A DNA stretch of 64,000 nucleotides from Caprimulgus europaeus (Eukaryota; Chordata; Aves; Caprimulgiformes; Caprimulgidae): assembly GCA_907165065.1 (NCBI GenBank), contig OU015526.1:64999723-65063722 (forward strand), given 5' to 3'. The position numbers and the translations under genes were made by a program. Position 1 is the first letter of the stretch. Each line of letters begins with the position of its first letter. The notes under the pieces were generated by a model that saw only the letters and a program-made list of their open reading frames with translations, was not told the origin of the DNA and made no database searches. Positions 53,491-64,000 of the stretch are shown piece by piece.

Positions 53491-56275
53491 AGGCAATTTG
53501 GATCTGCTAACAGAAACCTCCTGGGGCTGTAATTTTTTTAGGCTCAGCTGTCTCCCTCCCTCCTCCCCTCCCATTCCAGCTTCCTGGGATCTGGGGAGAT
53601 GGTACCAGTTGGGAAGCACTTTGTGTCCTGGCCCGTGGGGTCTGACCTAGTGGTCCCACTCCTCTGAGGGTTTGAGGAGATGGTCTGCTGGTGAAACTGG
53701 GGCTGTGGGATAGCCCTTGGCAGGGGGTGGTAAATGGACTTTTTTGAAGGTTGCCACTTGCAGTCTTTTCAGAAGCAACTAGCAGCACTTAACGTGGATG
53801 TGCTGGGTGGGGGGTCTAGCTCCCAAGATGTTCTTGAGAGCATGTCTGGATTGGAGATCTAGCTTTGCTGTTTTTTAATCAGCCCTAAAGGGAGAGAATC
53901 TTTAGAAAAAGAGCCTAAAGGGATTCTAAAAACATATCAAAATTAAGCTAGGTATTTATTATTCTACCCTTTTGAGAGTGTTAGCTAATGACTTGAGTTA
54001 TTACAAGAATCTGTTAGGCAAGATCAACCTGACCAGTTAAGTTCAGCTAGCTGGATCCCTTTGAAACACACACCACGGTCACTAGAAAACCTACTAAAAC
54101 TAATTTGTTTTGGGAGAATCAGGATATTTACATTAGAGAGAGAGGAGAGCGAAATGGAAATGAAGACAGTGCTAAAACCCAGAAAGTATTGTGTGAAGGG
54201 CAGCAAACCTGTTTTCAAATGATTGTACCTTGATGCAACCTTATGACAGAAAACACCAGGTTTGTTCTCATTTAAAATTTTTTATTGTGTCGTGTGATGA
54301 GCAGAGTACAAGTTATTCTGAAACTTTCATGATGACCACATCAAGGAAGTTTCACTCCATTTACATGTGGAAGAAACCACACATTACAACTCAATTGTTT
54401 TCTTGCTTTCCACAGACCATAGATTTTGGGAGCTTGCCAAAAGCATTGCTGCATTTAATAAGTAAAATCAGAAACACTGGGCAAACCTCCAGAATTTCAT
54501 GTTTTGCTTGAGTTCTCTTTATTTGTGGTCTTTCTTTCTTCTTTAATAATCTGGCTGGGGTGATGGTATAATAATTTTCAGATAGAACAGTAAAATACAT
54601 AGTAGTAGACAAAGAAGGAGTGGCTCTAACAGTCTCTAAGCAGTATGAGGAATACAGGTTTGTAAATATTAAAGGAGTGGTGAGGTCCATGCATTTTGTG
54701 TAAGGGCCACAGTATGCTCTGATGGCTTTACCTGTCTTGATTGGTGTCTCTGTATTCATCTAGCTTGAACTGAATTTGTACATCTGTTTCAGACAGTTTC
54801 TTCTACCTGTCAGCTGACTGGCTATGAGATTTGGCATCTAGAATTTAAAAATTAAACATTATATTTATATAATATAAATGTATAACATTTACTGAGTGGT
54901 AGGCAGGTTGGTGCATTACCTCCTAGGCTTTTTCTAAAGATTCCTCCTTGTGTCCCCTTCCAGCACTTGATGGTTGCAAGTCCTTGATGCTCATGTGGTA
55001 GTAGAGCTCCTCCTTGTTTTCCATGGCTAAATTGCTCTGGCAGATAACTGGCAATAGAAGTTGATGTGGGTGCTTTTTCGTAAAGCTGCTACTCTGGAGC
55101 CATTTGGGCGGTTGTTACATCTTTATGATGTGATTGCAGTGGGATAGAAGGCAGTTCACTAGATTTCAAAGAGAAGGGAACAGATAAACACTACAGTTTC
55201 TGTCAAGATGTTAAGTCAGGGTAAGATAAATTGGAAGATCACCTTTTTTTCTTTCTTTCCTAAGTAACTTCCCATTTAGCTTACTCAGACATAGCTTTCT
55301 GGCTCGCTTCGAAAATGAACTCACTCCTGTACAGTGTCGTATTTTATTTTCCTTCTTTGGACTAGCGTTAGGAGATGCAGAGCAGAAAAATATGTGATGG
55401 TTAAGCAGTATTCAAACAATCCAGGTATTAAAACACCAGAATGTTCTGTGTAATGTTGTTAGTAACCTCTTTGGGGTTTTCCTAAAGATCTGATCCTATA
55501 AGCCATCTGGGGCAGAAACTGCTGGAGTGCGAGGGTATTTGCAATCTGTAAAGAAATGGTGTATTTGCTTTTGTAATTAGCCTTGCTGATACCAGTCACA
55601 GTAAAAAGTATCAGAAAACTCTACTTGTAGCCCATTTATGAAATGATCCTTCTGGCATAGTTTGATAGGACACTAGAAGTGCTTGCAACTGTATGTTGTG
55701 ATCAAATACTGGGTCAGGATGCCTGCTTGGAAAATAGTCTTCTGTTTCATGCAGAATAACGGCTCTGTTTGTTCTAGGTGTCACACAGATGCTTACTAAC
55801 ATTGAAAGAAATTTTAGATGTTACTTGATGGCATAAAAATGTGTCACTTGGTCTAGCATTTCTGCACATAACAGCTATAATTCTGTACCTTCCACTCCTT
55901 TGCCAAGTGTGGGGAATCATAATCATTCAAGAGTGATAAATCATGTCTACATCTTCAACTTCTAAAAACCTGTCCTTGATCCATCTGCCTTTTCTTTTTT
56001 TTTTTTCTGGTTGGGTTGTATTAAAAACAGTTTCAGCATGAGGTTAGCATGTGTTTGCATTTCTGAGATGCTATCTTGTCCTCTGCCACAACTTCTGCAA
56101 TCACAGATCTGGAGAGGATGCTTGAATCACTTGAAAATCTGTATGATGTTGTTGATTCCTTACCGATGTCTGTATAATTATGGACTTTGCTTAAAAGTTT
56201 AATTCTTTCATCCATTAACTAGTGTAACTTTTTAAGTATGCACATCAAAAGAATAAGCAATACAGTTAATATTAA

Positions 56276-56491
<216 letters not shown>

Positions 56492-59310
56492 TAAGCAAAA
56501 ATCTCTCCATTAAGGTAAACCAGTAGTCTTTAATCGTGTTAACTAACAGAGATTAAAAAAAAAAAACCAAAATTCTTTTTAAAGGAACATCTGAGAGAAG
56601 TTGTTAAATGAGTTTAAGGACAACTGCCAAGTAAAATAAGAAAATACAGGTCATTAAGGGCTGGGTCCTGCTGCCTTCTCCTGTGTTAAATGGTAGTGTG
56701 TTCCTCCCATAATTCACTTAAGGTCAGTAGAGCTGGGTCAGAGGCTCTTCAGCAGGAGCAGTGATGTTAGCTGTGACCTTGAGTTAGATACAGCGCAAGT
56801 GTGCCACGCAGAGTATCCTGTGAGTCACTTCCCAATGAAAAGCGCTGGATTAGCGTGTCTCCCATCTAACATGCCTGATGTGCTAATAAATGTTGAATTA
56901 ATGTGGTGATCTTTTACAGCGGGGATTGTAATGATGACTTTAAAAGATATATTAAGACCTTGAAGCCATCTTGGGTATTTGAACCTTTGTCTGAGCTTTT
57001 CAAGTATAAGATTCACTGTGTTGTTGGTTATTTCTACCACTCTGTCTCATTCCAGTGCAAGGTGTTTGTTTTATATGTGTCAGGTATGAGAGGTGATGAA
57101 TGACATGGGAAGCTAAAAGTTTGGTCCCAAAACACACAGGCTGTTGGTTCCTCAGCCTAGAGTGACTCTGAAGGGTTGTAGTAGGTGCCTAATGCATGGG
57201 ACCAGCTCATGATTTCAGAAGGGGCATCCATAACATTGAACTGTTGAGTTGGGAGCAACCCAGTTCTGGCCAGTAAAAAGCAAGTGCAGAGATTTACCTC
57301 TCCAGATGCTTTGAGCAGTGGCAGGGTTGTATCTCTGTAACGGAGCCTGGTGTCCCCACAGAGGGTGCCAGTGACCCAGCTGTGATGGTTTCCTCAGACT
57401 GAGCGCTTTTCCCCCAACGCTCCTGAGAGTGCCCTGGCCACCAGCCCCTTGCCTGAGGCCAGCAAGCCTGCTGCCCGTCCTCACTTAAGCTGTGTTGTGG
57501 TGCAGCAAGTGACAGGAGACTTGTGGGGCTGGATGCAATGATCTTTAGCCATGTTTGGATACAAGAGAGGAGGGTCCCACGCGCACCATGCGCTGATCCC
57601 CTCCCAGTAAAAACTGGTAAACTGCAGCAAAGGAGAAAACTGCCTGACTCCATCCTGGGTGGGCAGGGAAGTAACTTTGCTGCATGAAAAACCTACAGCA
57701 CTTGCTTTCAGAGCCTGCATATAAATGTACTTCTTTGTACTCGACTTACATTTCATTTTTGTAGAGACAGTACAGTGCAGTGCACTTCAGGTCAGATCTG
57801 TGTAAGAGCCTGAGGTCTGTTTACAGAATGTACATATGGAATTATTTTTCAAATATTGTTCTGTTGTTCATTAAAACATTGCAAATCTTAGTGGGAGGCA
57901 GGGAGAGTATTATTAGTACTGCAGTAATAGCTCATTCTTCTGAGATCAGGTTTCACTTGCTCCATGCCAGCAAAGGAAGTTGTAGTGTTTTAGTGGAAAG
58001 AAAGGGGATGGGTGATAAAGTCATTTGCAAGATATTCACATCTAAACCTCGGGGCAGTGTAACAAACCCCCCTGCATTTATTGAGTTTTTTAATCCTCTT
58101 CAGAATAGGCAGTGTCTAGGATTTGTTATTTAAATGGCTGTGTTTGTGTGGCTAAGGTAACTGGATGACAGACTCGCACTGACTGAGAATGCTACCGTGT
58201 CCTACAGACATTTTCCAAAACACAGCATTAACCATTGGGAGCTGAACTAACCAGAGGAAGCAGGCTGCCCTTGCATTTTATTTAATTTTTAATTATTCTA
58301 TTTTTACATTACTTTTGTTTTAATAGAGCACTTTCTTACAAAGGACTTTTTAAAGAAAGAACTATTGTCAGCATTCTCTGTTAAAAAGGCCGGTTGTCTG
58401 CACAACAGTGTTTCCTTTCAGAGATTATATTGGAGACTCGTTCAACAAAGGCACTTGTTTATTTTTTTTCCGCTTTAAAACAGATTTTTTGCTTTTTGGT
58501 TTTTGAAATCCATCAGAATAAATTTCGAGTAGTGATAATACTGATGAGGAGTGAGAATTACACTTCTCTCCCCACTGCCTGTTGGTGCAGAATTTTTCTA
58601 TCAATGTAAATGCAAATTTTCTGCTCAGTTCCTTGGTATAGGAGGAACACTTTTTCAGCTGTCACCTATGTATTTTTAACTTACTCCATGATAATTTTAG
58701 AGGATCAGAATATATTTGGTGCTGAGCAGTCTAACTGGAGCTGAGGCCCCGTGTTTACATGCTGCTGCAGCCACAGCACTGGCATTTGCAGCGCAAGCCC
58801 GGAGGGACTGGTGCAGAATTCCTGTTTATTCAGCCTTCCTGCTGCCTCCAGCTTTTCCATCAGAGCAAAGCAGCATCTCTCCATTCGTGGAGTTCGCTTT
58901 ACCCCAGTGTAGCAATAACAATAAAAATACACCACTCCTTTGCACCTTCATCCTTGCTTTCATCAACCTCATTTTTAAGCAGTCTTTCTGAGGACTATGT
59001 GAAATAAAGTGCATGGGAATATCAAATTAAGAGTCTGCTTGGCTTATATAATATGAGAAAGGAAAAAAAAAAGCCCCGAATAAGGTGGTTTTACATTGCT
59101 CAGTACACTAAATCATTCATCCACACAGTGAACATATGTGCAGGTAGAAAAGTGCCGAGGTGAGGAAAAAAAAAAATTTCAAGAAAGCCAGGTAGGCACT
59201 TAAGTGTTTGAAAAAATCAGCAACTTTATTTAATGATCCGTAATGATCCAAGCACCAAAAAATAAAAGACCGAGGCCCATCCCGAGCAGACGGGATAAAG
59301 AGGGATTCGT

Positions 59311-59332
59311 GCAGGTGCGTGCGCACACCTGC
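59311..59332. repeat. inverted repeat with two facing E-boxes
   Basis: GCAGGTG (59311-59317) and CACCTGC (59326-59332) are reverse complements around CGTGCGCA. Each arm contains the E-box CAGGTG/CACCTG bound by ZEB/Snail-type factors. It sits in a local CpG-rich patch just upstream of a CR1 copy. Confidence 0.6.
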
Positions 59333-59484
59333 GCTCAGCCCTAGGAGCGTGCCTGCAGGCTGCTGTGCCGTGTGCACCGAAGGGCTCTTCCTTTGCACGG
59401 TGCTGTGGGGAAGTGGCGGCTGCTGATACAGCGGGCACTGGCTGGCAGCATCAGTCTGGTTACACCACGTGCCATTCCTCTCCC

Positions 59485-59757
59485 TCGGCGCGGGACGACA
59501 GAGGGGAGTAGGTTGTTGTCATTTAGTGGCCTCACGTTGCGCCGGGGAGGTTTAGACTGGATGTCAGGAAATACTTCTTCACTGAAAGGGTTCTCAGGCA
59601 CTGGAATGGGCTGCCCAGGGAGGTGGTTGAGTCACCGTCCCTGGAGGTGTTTAAAAGACGGGTAGATGGGGTGCTCAGAGATATGGTTTAGTAGTGGACA
59701 GGTATGGTTGGACTCGATCTGAAAGGTCGTTTCCAACTGAACGACTCTATGATTCTA
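59485..59757 (+). mobile_element. CR1 LINE, young-looking 5'-truncated 3' end
   Basis: It follows the avian CR1 3' end closely: 'ggcctcacgttgcgccgggg', 'gtttagactggatgtcagg', 'ctcaggcactggaatgggct', 'gcccagggaggtggttgagt', 'ccctggaggtgtttaaaaga' and 'ggttggactcgatctgaaag', ending in TATGATTCTA. The intact GATTCTA end and retained CpGs suggest it is the most recent CR1 insertion here. It is in gene orientation. Confidence 0.95.
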
Positions 59758-62700
59758 GCTGCTATCGTGCTGTGGCTCAGCCTTGCTCCTGCGGACGGAC
59801 CCCAGTGTGCGTAGCTTCTGGGAGCGTTGAGGGCAGCAACATAATTAACATGTTTCCTTCTTGTAGGGATTTTATTTCTACTGTTGTGGCTGGCCTGTGT
59901 GCCTTGTTTCACAAAGCAGTGTTGTGTGTTGAGACCCATAGCGTGGCAAGGACAGCCCACCGCTCTACCCAGGACGTAAGGGTTTCAGTCTTGTGCATGA
60001 ATGGCCATGGGTATTTCAGGGAGGGATGCATATGCAGCGCTTGGATGTAGGTGAACTGGGTTATGTGATCAGACAAACGGCATGCAGGAACATTAGAAAC
60101 AGATGTACTGCACATGGTATCAAAAACTTCATTTGGATCCTCCTCAACATCTCCTGTTGGCTTTGGCAGGAAGGGTCGTATCTTGCATGGCAAGCCTCAT
60201 TTCATATAGAGAGTGTAGAGTATGGTCAGGCGGTTTGCAGAACAAAAGCTGAATTTGGTTTCAATCTGGCTGATACTAACCAGACTTTGAGTTAAGAGGG
60301 CTTTTGTTTTGATGCCATGACATTAAACCCTAATGTGAACCTTCCCCTTGTCTTGGCAGAGCACAGCACTGCACTGTCATTTGCTCGTTGATATTTTCTG
60401 CCAAACAAAAATAAATTCTTTAAGGCTCATGCTGCTGAATAATTAATTTTTTATGGTTCCTGAAGGGAATAATTTATAGCTGAGGTGGATCTTTCCATAG
60501 GCTGAGATTACACTCACTGAAAAGGCTGACAGCGGGAGGAAGGGCACGGATCCTCGAGGGGCAGGTTTGCAAGGCACGCTGTGGTGGATGCAAATGTGCC
60601 TCTGCAGGTGCTTAATCCCACAAATATGAAGCCACAGATGAGCCCCTCAGCTGTTGCCAACACCTTTGGGTGCACTTACTCCTGCTACTGATCTGCCAAA
60701 GTTGTGTCCCACAGCTGATGAGCTGTTTGGAGGCTTGTTTTAGTGCCAGTGCCTGAATTCTCAGAGTAGGCATTTTCTGTGTTTACTCAGAGGTTACATC
60801 CAGCTCCTGTGCCCGGTGTGGCTCCTGCAAAAGTAATAGCAGCAGCGATGTCAGAGTGTGCATTGGGTGTGTGTGTAGCAGCAGCTAATATGTGTCTGTC
60901 AGTGAGAAACTGATTCCCAGCTCCCTAATGTAGACAGGGGCTACTCTGAGGGTCATCTTGCTCAGTCTGCAATGGTTAGATCTCTTCTCCTTCACACTAA
61001 CAGGTGTTAGTGAACCCCACTACTGTCAACAGAAGAGCAAGGGAGTCTTGGTTCAGAATTTACCCTGTCCCAGGGCTGAGGATGCTTCACTGCTGTGTGA
61101 TACTGTGGGCTTGCATCCATCCTCCAAGCATACAAAATTAGTTCAACTCAGGTTCCTCCATGTCATGTCCAGGTGTCAAGTGCTGTGATTTCAGTGTGCA
61201 CAGGTTGATGAAGAAAACCTGAAGAAAAGAAATGAGTGCAGTTCCTAAAGCAGATAAACACACCTGTGCAGGCAGAACTAGGTTCCACCTTTGCTCTGGT
61301 CGGATACTGTTAGTGCCTAATCCATATGCATTTGATCCACCTTGCTAGTGTGAGGCAAATACACTGCACAGGCATAACTGGAGGCTTCATCCCTTGGTCT
61401 TACCTTTGTTTCCCCGTGTCTGTGGAAGTTTTACTCTTTACTGGGTTAGAGTTCAAGATTTCATAAGCAGCTAGGATTTAGCTGCTGTGGTACCAGAGGA
61501 CATCTGTACCTCTAACAATCAGCCTGTGAGCCATCCCAGGAGGAGATAATTTACTTCCCAAGCCCTCAAAGTAATAGTTAATTTACATAATGGGATTTTC
61601 ATGGGAGTAAAAGGGAATATTGTGGTAATGGAATAATCAAGACCTGGCTGGCAATGGTTTTCCTTAACCTTAACCAGTTGTGAAGCAGGAGTTCTGTATC
61701 CACTGAGTGAAGGGCAAAAAGCAGGAGGTTGCAATAGTCCCAAACTCACCGCGGGCTCTTTGCAGCCCCGGGTGAAAGGAGGCTGGCTGGCCTCCAGACA
61801 CAGCACAACAGAGAAAGTTTTTGGAGTGTCATTTTTATATGAGAACACTGAGGTTTCTGACAGTAATAGCTGTAGCTAATAATAGGAAGAAAGTACTCGG
61901 CATCGTGTTGTTACCCTGGTGCTGTCGTAATTGCTGTATCAGTAGGCTTAATCGCAAAGACGCTCCTGATAGAGAAGGGACTGTGGGCTTTCATACCACA
62001 CTAGGAGACTCTGAGAGATTCTGAAGTTGGAAAACTAACTGAGCACAGAAATGTGCACCCTTGCAAATCAGACAGTTCTTAACTGTTTCTGGAAGTAAAA
62101 GGGCATGGTGAGGTTGCCAAAGTAAAATAAATTATTTTTGCTGTCAAAATTCTGCGAGTGCTTGAAGGTCACTGCAACTGTATTAACTTCAGGGGCTTCA
62201 TTAAAGGATTAATTTTTTTAATTATGAGGAACAGTATGGGTGAAAAAGTCCATTTTACAGAAACCCCACCCTAATAACAGAAAATGATGTTTGATGAATA
62301 CTCCTGTTTCTCAGAGGTGCTTAATACAGCGTACAAATGCAAAGATTGATTAAGTAAAAGAATCTCAGAATTACTAAGACTGCTGTAGCTTTGAAAATGT
62401 TTAAATGCAGCACACTGTAGGGCAGAGATGAGAGAAAGCTTCATAATTAATGTTGGAAGGGTGGTAGCTAAGAGCTGATCACTTGCTGGCAGAAGAGCTG
62501 TCATGTCTCTCAGCTGTCTGAGTGACAGGGACAAGGTAATTCTGACCTGTGCATCTGCATCCCTGCAACCCAGCTCATGCTCATGTATGTAGTGGTATTT
62601 GCCTGCCCAGAGAGGCTGCAGGCTCCATGCTGGGAGATACCCAGGACCCAGCTGGGCAAAGCCCGGCAGTGCCTGCGGGAGCAGGCGGCACCTGAGCTCT

Positions 62701-64000
62701 TGTCCCGCGGCACCAGCCTCATTCCTCCGCATGCAGAGGGAGCCTTGCGATGCCATCAAAGGTACCGAGCCGTGTTTTATTGCCAGCTCCAGAGTTGAAC
62801 AGCTACCTCCTAAAGCAGTAAGAACAGTGTCCTTGTTGCATCCCAAGAAAAATGGGAATTATTGTAGACAAACTGCACTGTCTGAGCTCTGCTAAGCTGG
62901 AACCCTTGAGAAGCGTGCTTCAGTAGCTGAAATAATTGGAGACTGTAAAAGTAAATATGTTTTTAGTCACTGTTGCACTGCTTGTGAAAACAGTGGTGCT
63001 TTCATTCGCATTGCTTAATTAGAGTTGCCTTTCAGGCTGCTGTACTGGAGGAGGTGCCAGCATTTCCAATATAAACCTTGAGAAGTAGAGTGCAAAAGCA
63101 GTCAGGTGTAGTCACGACTTCTTAGAGCACAGGGATTTTAGAAGCCTTTGAAGAACAATCAGAGCTATATTTGATTAGAAGATTAATTAAGCTGAATCTT
63201 GAAGTGCTGGCTAGCTTGTGTTACCTGACTGTAGTACATCAGTCACTGTTGCTGCAGTGACAGAGCTTGTGTGTTAGAAAAGCAAGAAAACTTTTTAATT
63301 TTGTTACTGAAGAGGGAACCTTTTGTTTGAAGCAGAAGACTAGCTAAATTATTTTCCTGTTATAAATCAAAACTATATCAGATGAGTGTTGCTTGGGATG
63401 CAGAGGCAAGTACTCAAATTTCAAAATTAACATTGCCTGTGGAACCTGAATTTTTCATCCTTTCAGTACATTTTAATGCCAGCGCTGCTGGCTTGGCAGG
63501 GGGGATGGTGCCTTTGAAAATATATGAGCACACACCTGCAGACAAGAGCACTGCTCATGGCTCAGTTCTCGGTCTTTCAGCTTTCTTTAGCTGACCTTAT
63601 CATATGTATGTTTTAGTACCTCTGAGGTGGGCTTTGATGCTCCCACGTGTCCCCAGGCCCAAGAGCCACATGGCTTTTAAGGTTGTAGCTAAAAAGATCC
63701 TGACCATAGTCCCGTGTTCTTGTGACACACGTGGCATGCGTCCTCATACTCTTGTTCTCTTGAAGTGGTTGATGGCTGTCAAGAATGTTAAAGTTGATAA
63801 TTTTGCTTAAGAAAGAGAGGAACAAAAGTTTTAGCACACTAAATAGGTATAGAATATATATTATCCTTAAGGCTCCAAACCCAAGTATTACATGGGAGTG
63901 GGGGGGGGAGGTTCTAGGTATTTTCTTTTAAATTGCTGTGTAAACTTAACCTTTCTCCTCTGTGGTGACAATCACAGTGTGCTATGTCAGGATAGTATCC

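Noticed and set aside
56729..56790. 'agctgtgaccttgag', similar to the core of amniote SINEs
   Set aside because: Too short, with no supporting flanks.
62271..62846. 191-codon open frame on the minus strand, longest in the window
   Set aside because: The protein shows no recognisable domain or motif, lies wholly in intron 8 and spans a GC-rich patch where stops are rarer by chance. No splice or promoter signal supports it.

Overview
This window is a piece of a vertebrate nuclear genome, almost certainly from a bird. It has five short coding islands with GT-AG splice sites separated by long AT-rich non-coding DNA. It carries several CR1-type LINE copies, one ending in the avian-style GATTCTA tail, and one LTR-like insertion. 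There are no operons, ribosome binding sites, phage genes or other bacterial features. The species cannot be fixed from the sequence alone.

The coding islands are consecutive internal exons of one gene on the + strand, NR3C2, the mineralocorticoid (aldosterone) receptor. In human exon numbering they are exon 4 (second DNA-binding zinc finger, 10789-10905), exon 5 (hinge and start of the ligand-binding domain, 32351-32689), exon 6 (33111-33255), exon 7 (51912-52042) and exon 8 (56301-56458). Their lengths are 117, 339, 145, 131 and 158 bp. Every junction keeps the reading frame, and together they give an uninterrupted receptor segment from the second zinc finger to just before the last ligand-binding-domain exon. 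The promoter, exons 1-3 (N-terminal domain, first zinc finger) and exon 9 (end of the ligand-binding domain, AF-2 helix, 3' UTR) were not found and should lie outside the window on the left and right.

Layout: 1-10788 partial intron 3; 10906-32350 intron 4 (about 21.4 kb); 32690-33110 intron 5 (only 421 bp); 33256-51911 intron 6 (about 18.7 kb); 52043-56300 intron 7 (about 4.3 kb); 56459-64000 partial intron 8. The introns hold eight CR1-clade LINE fragments of different ages: six in gene orientation and two antisense, one of those about 2.4 kb long. Intron 4 holds a probable solo endogenous-retrovirus LTR (30064-30690) with a TATA-like box, a poly(A) signal, two NRF1-like palindromes and a 5-bp flanking duplication. 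There is also a possible amniote tRNA-derived SINE relic, many A-, T- or G/T-rich simple tracts, and a few notable inverted repeats.

No new gene system is visible. The most interesting observations are the sense-oriented LTR in intron 4, a 13-bp inverted repeat carrying CRE-like motifs in a GC-rich part of intron 7, and a short intron 6 segment resembling exon 4. Repeat and gene identifications rest on recognition of known families, not on a database search.
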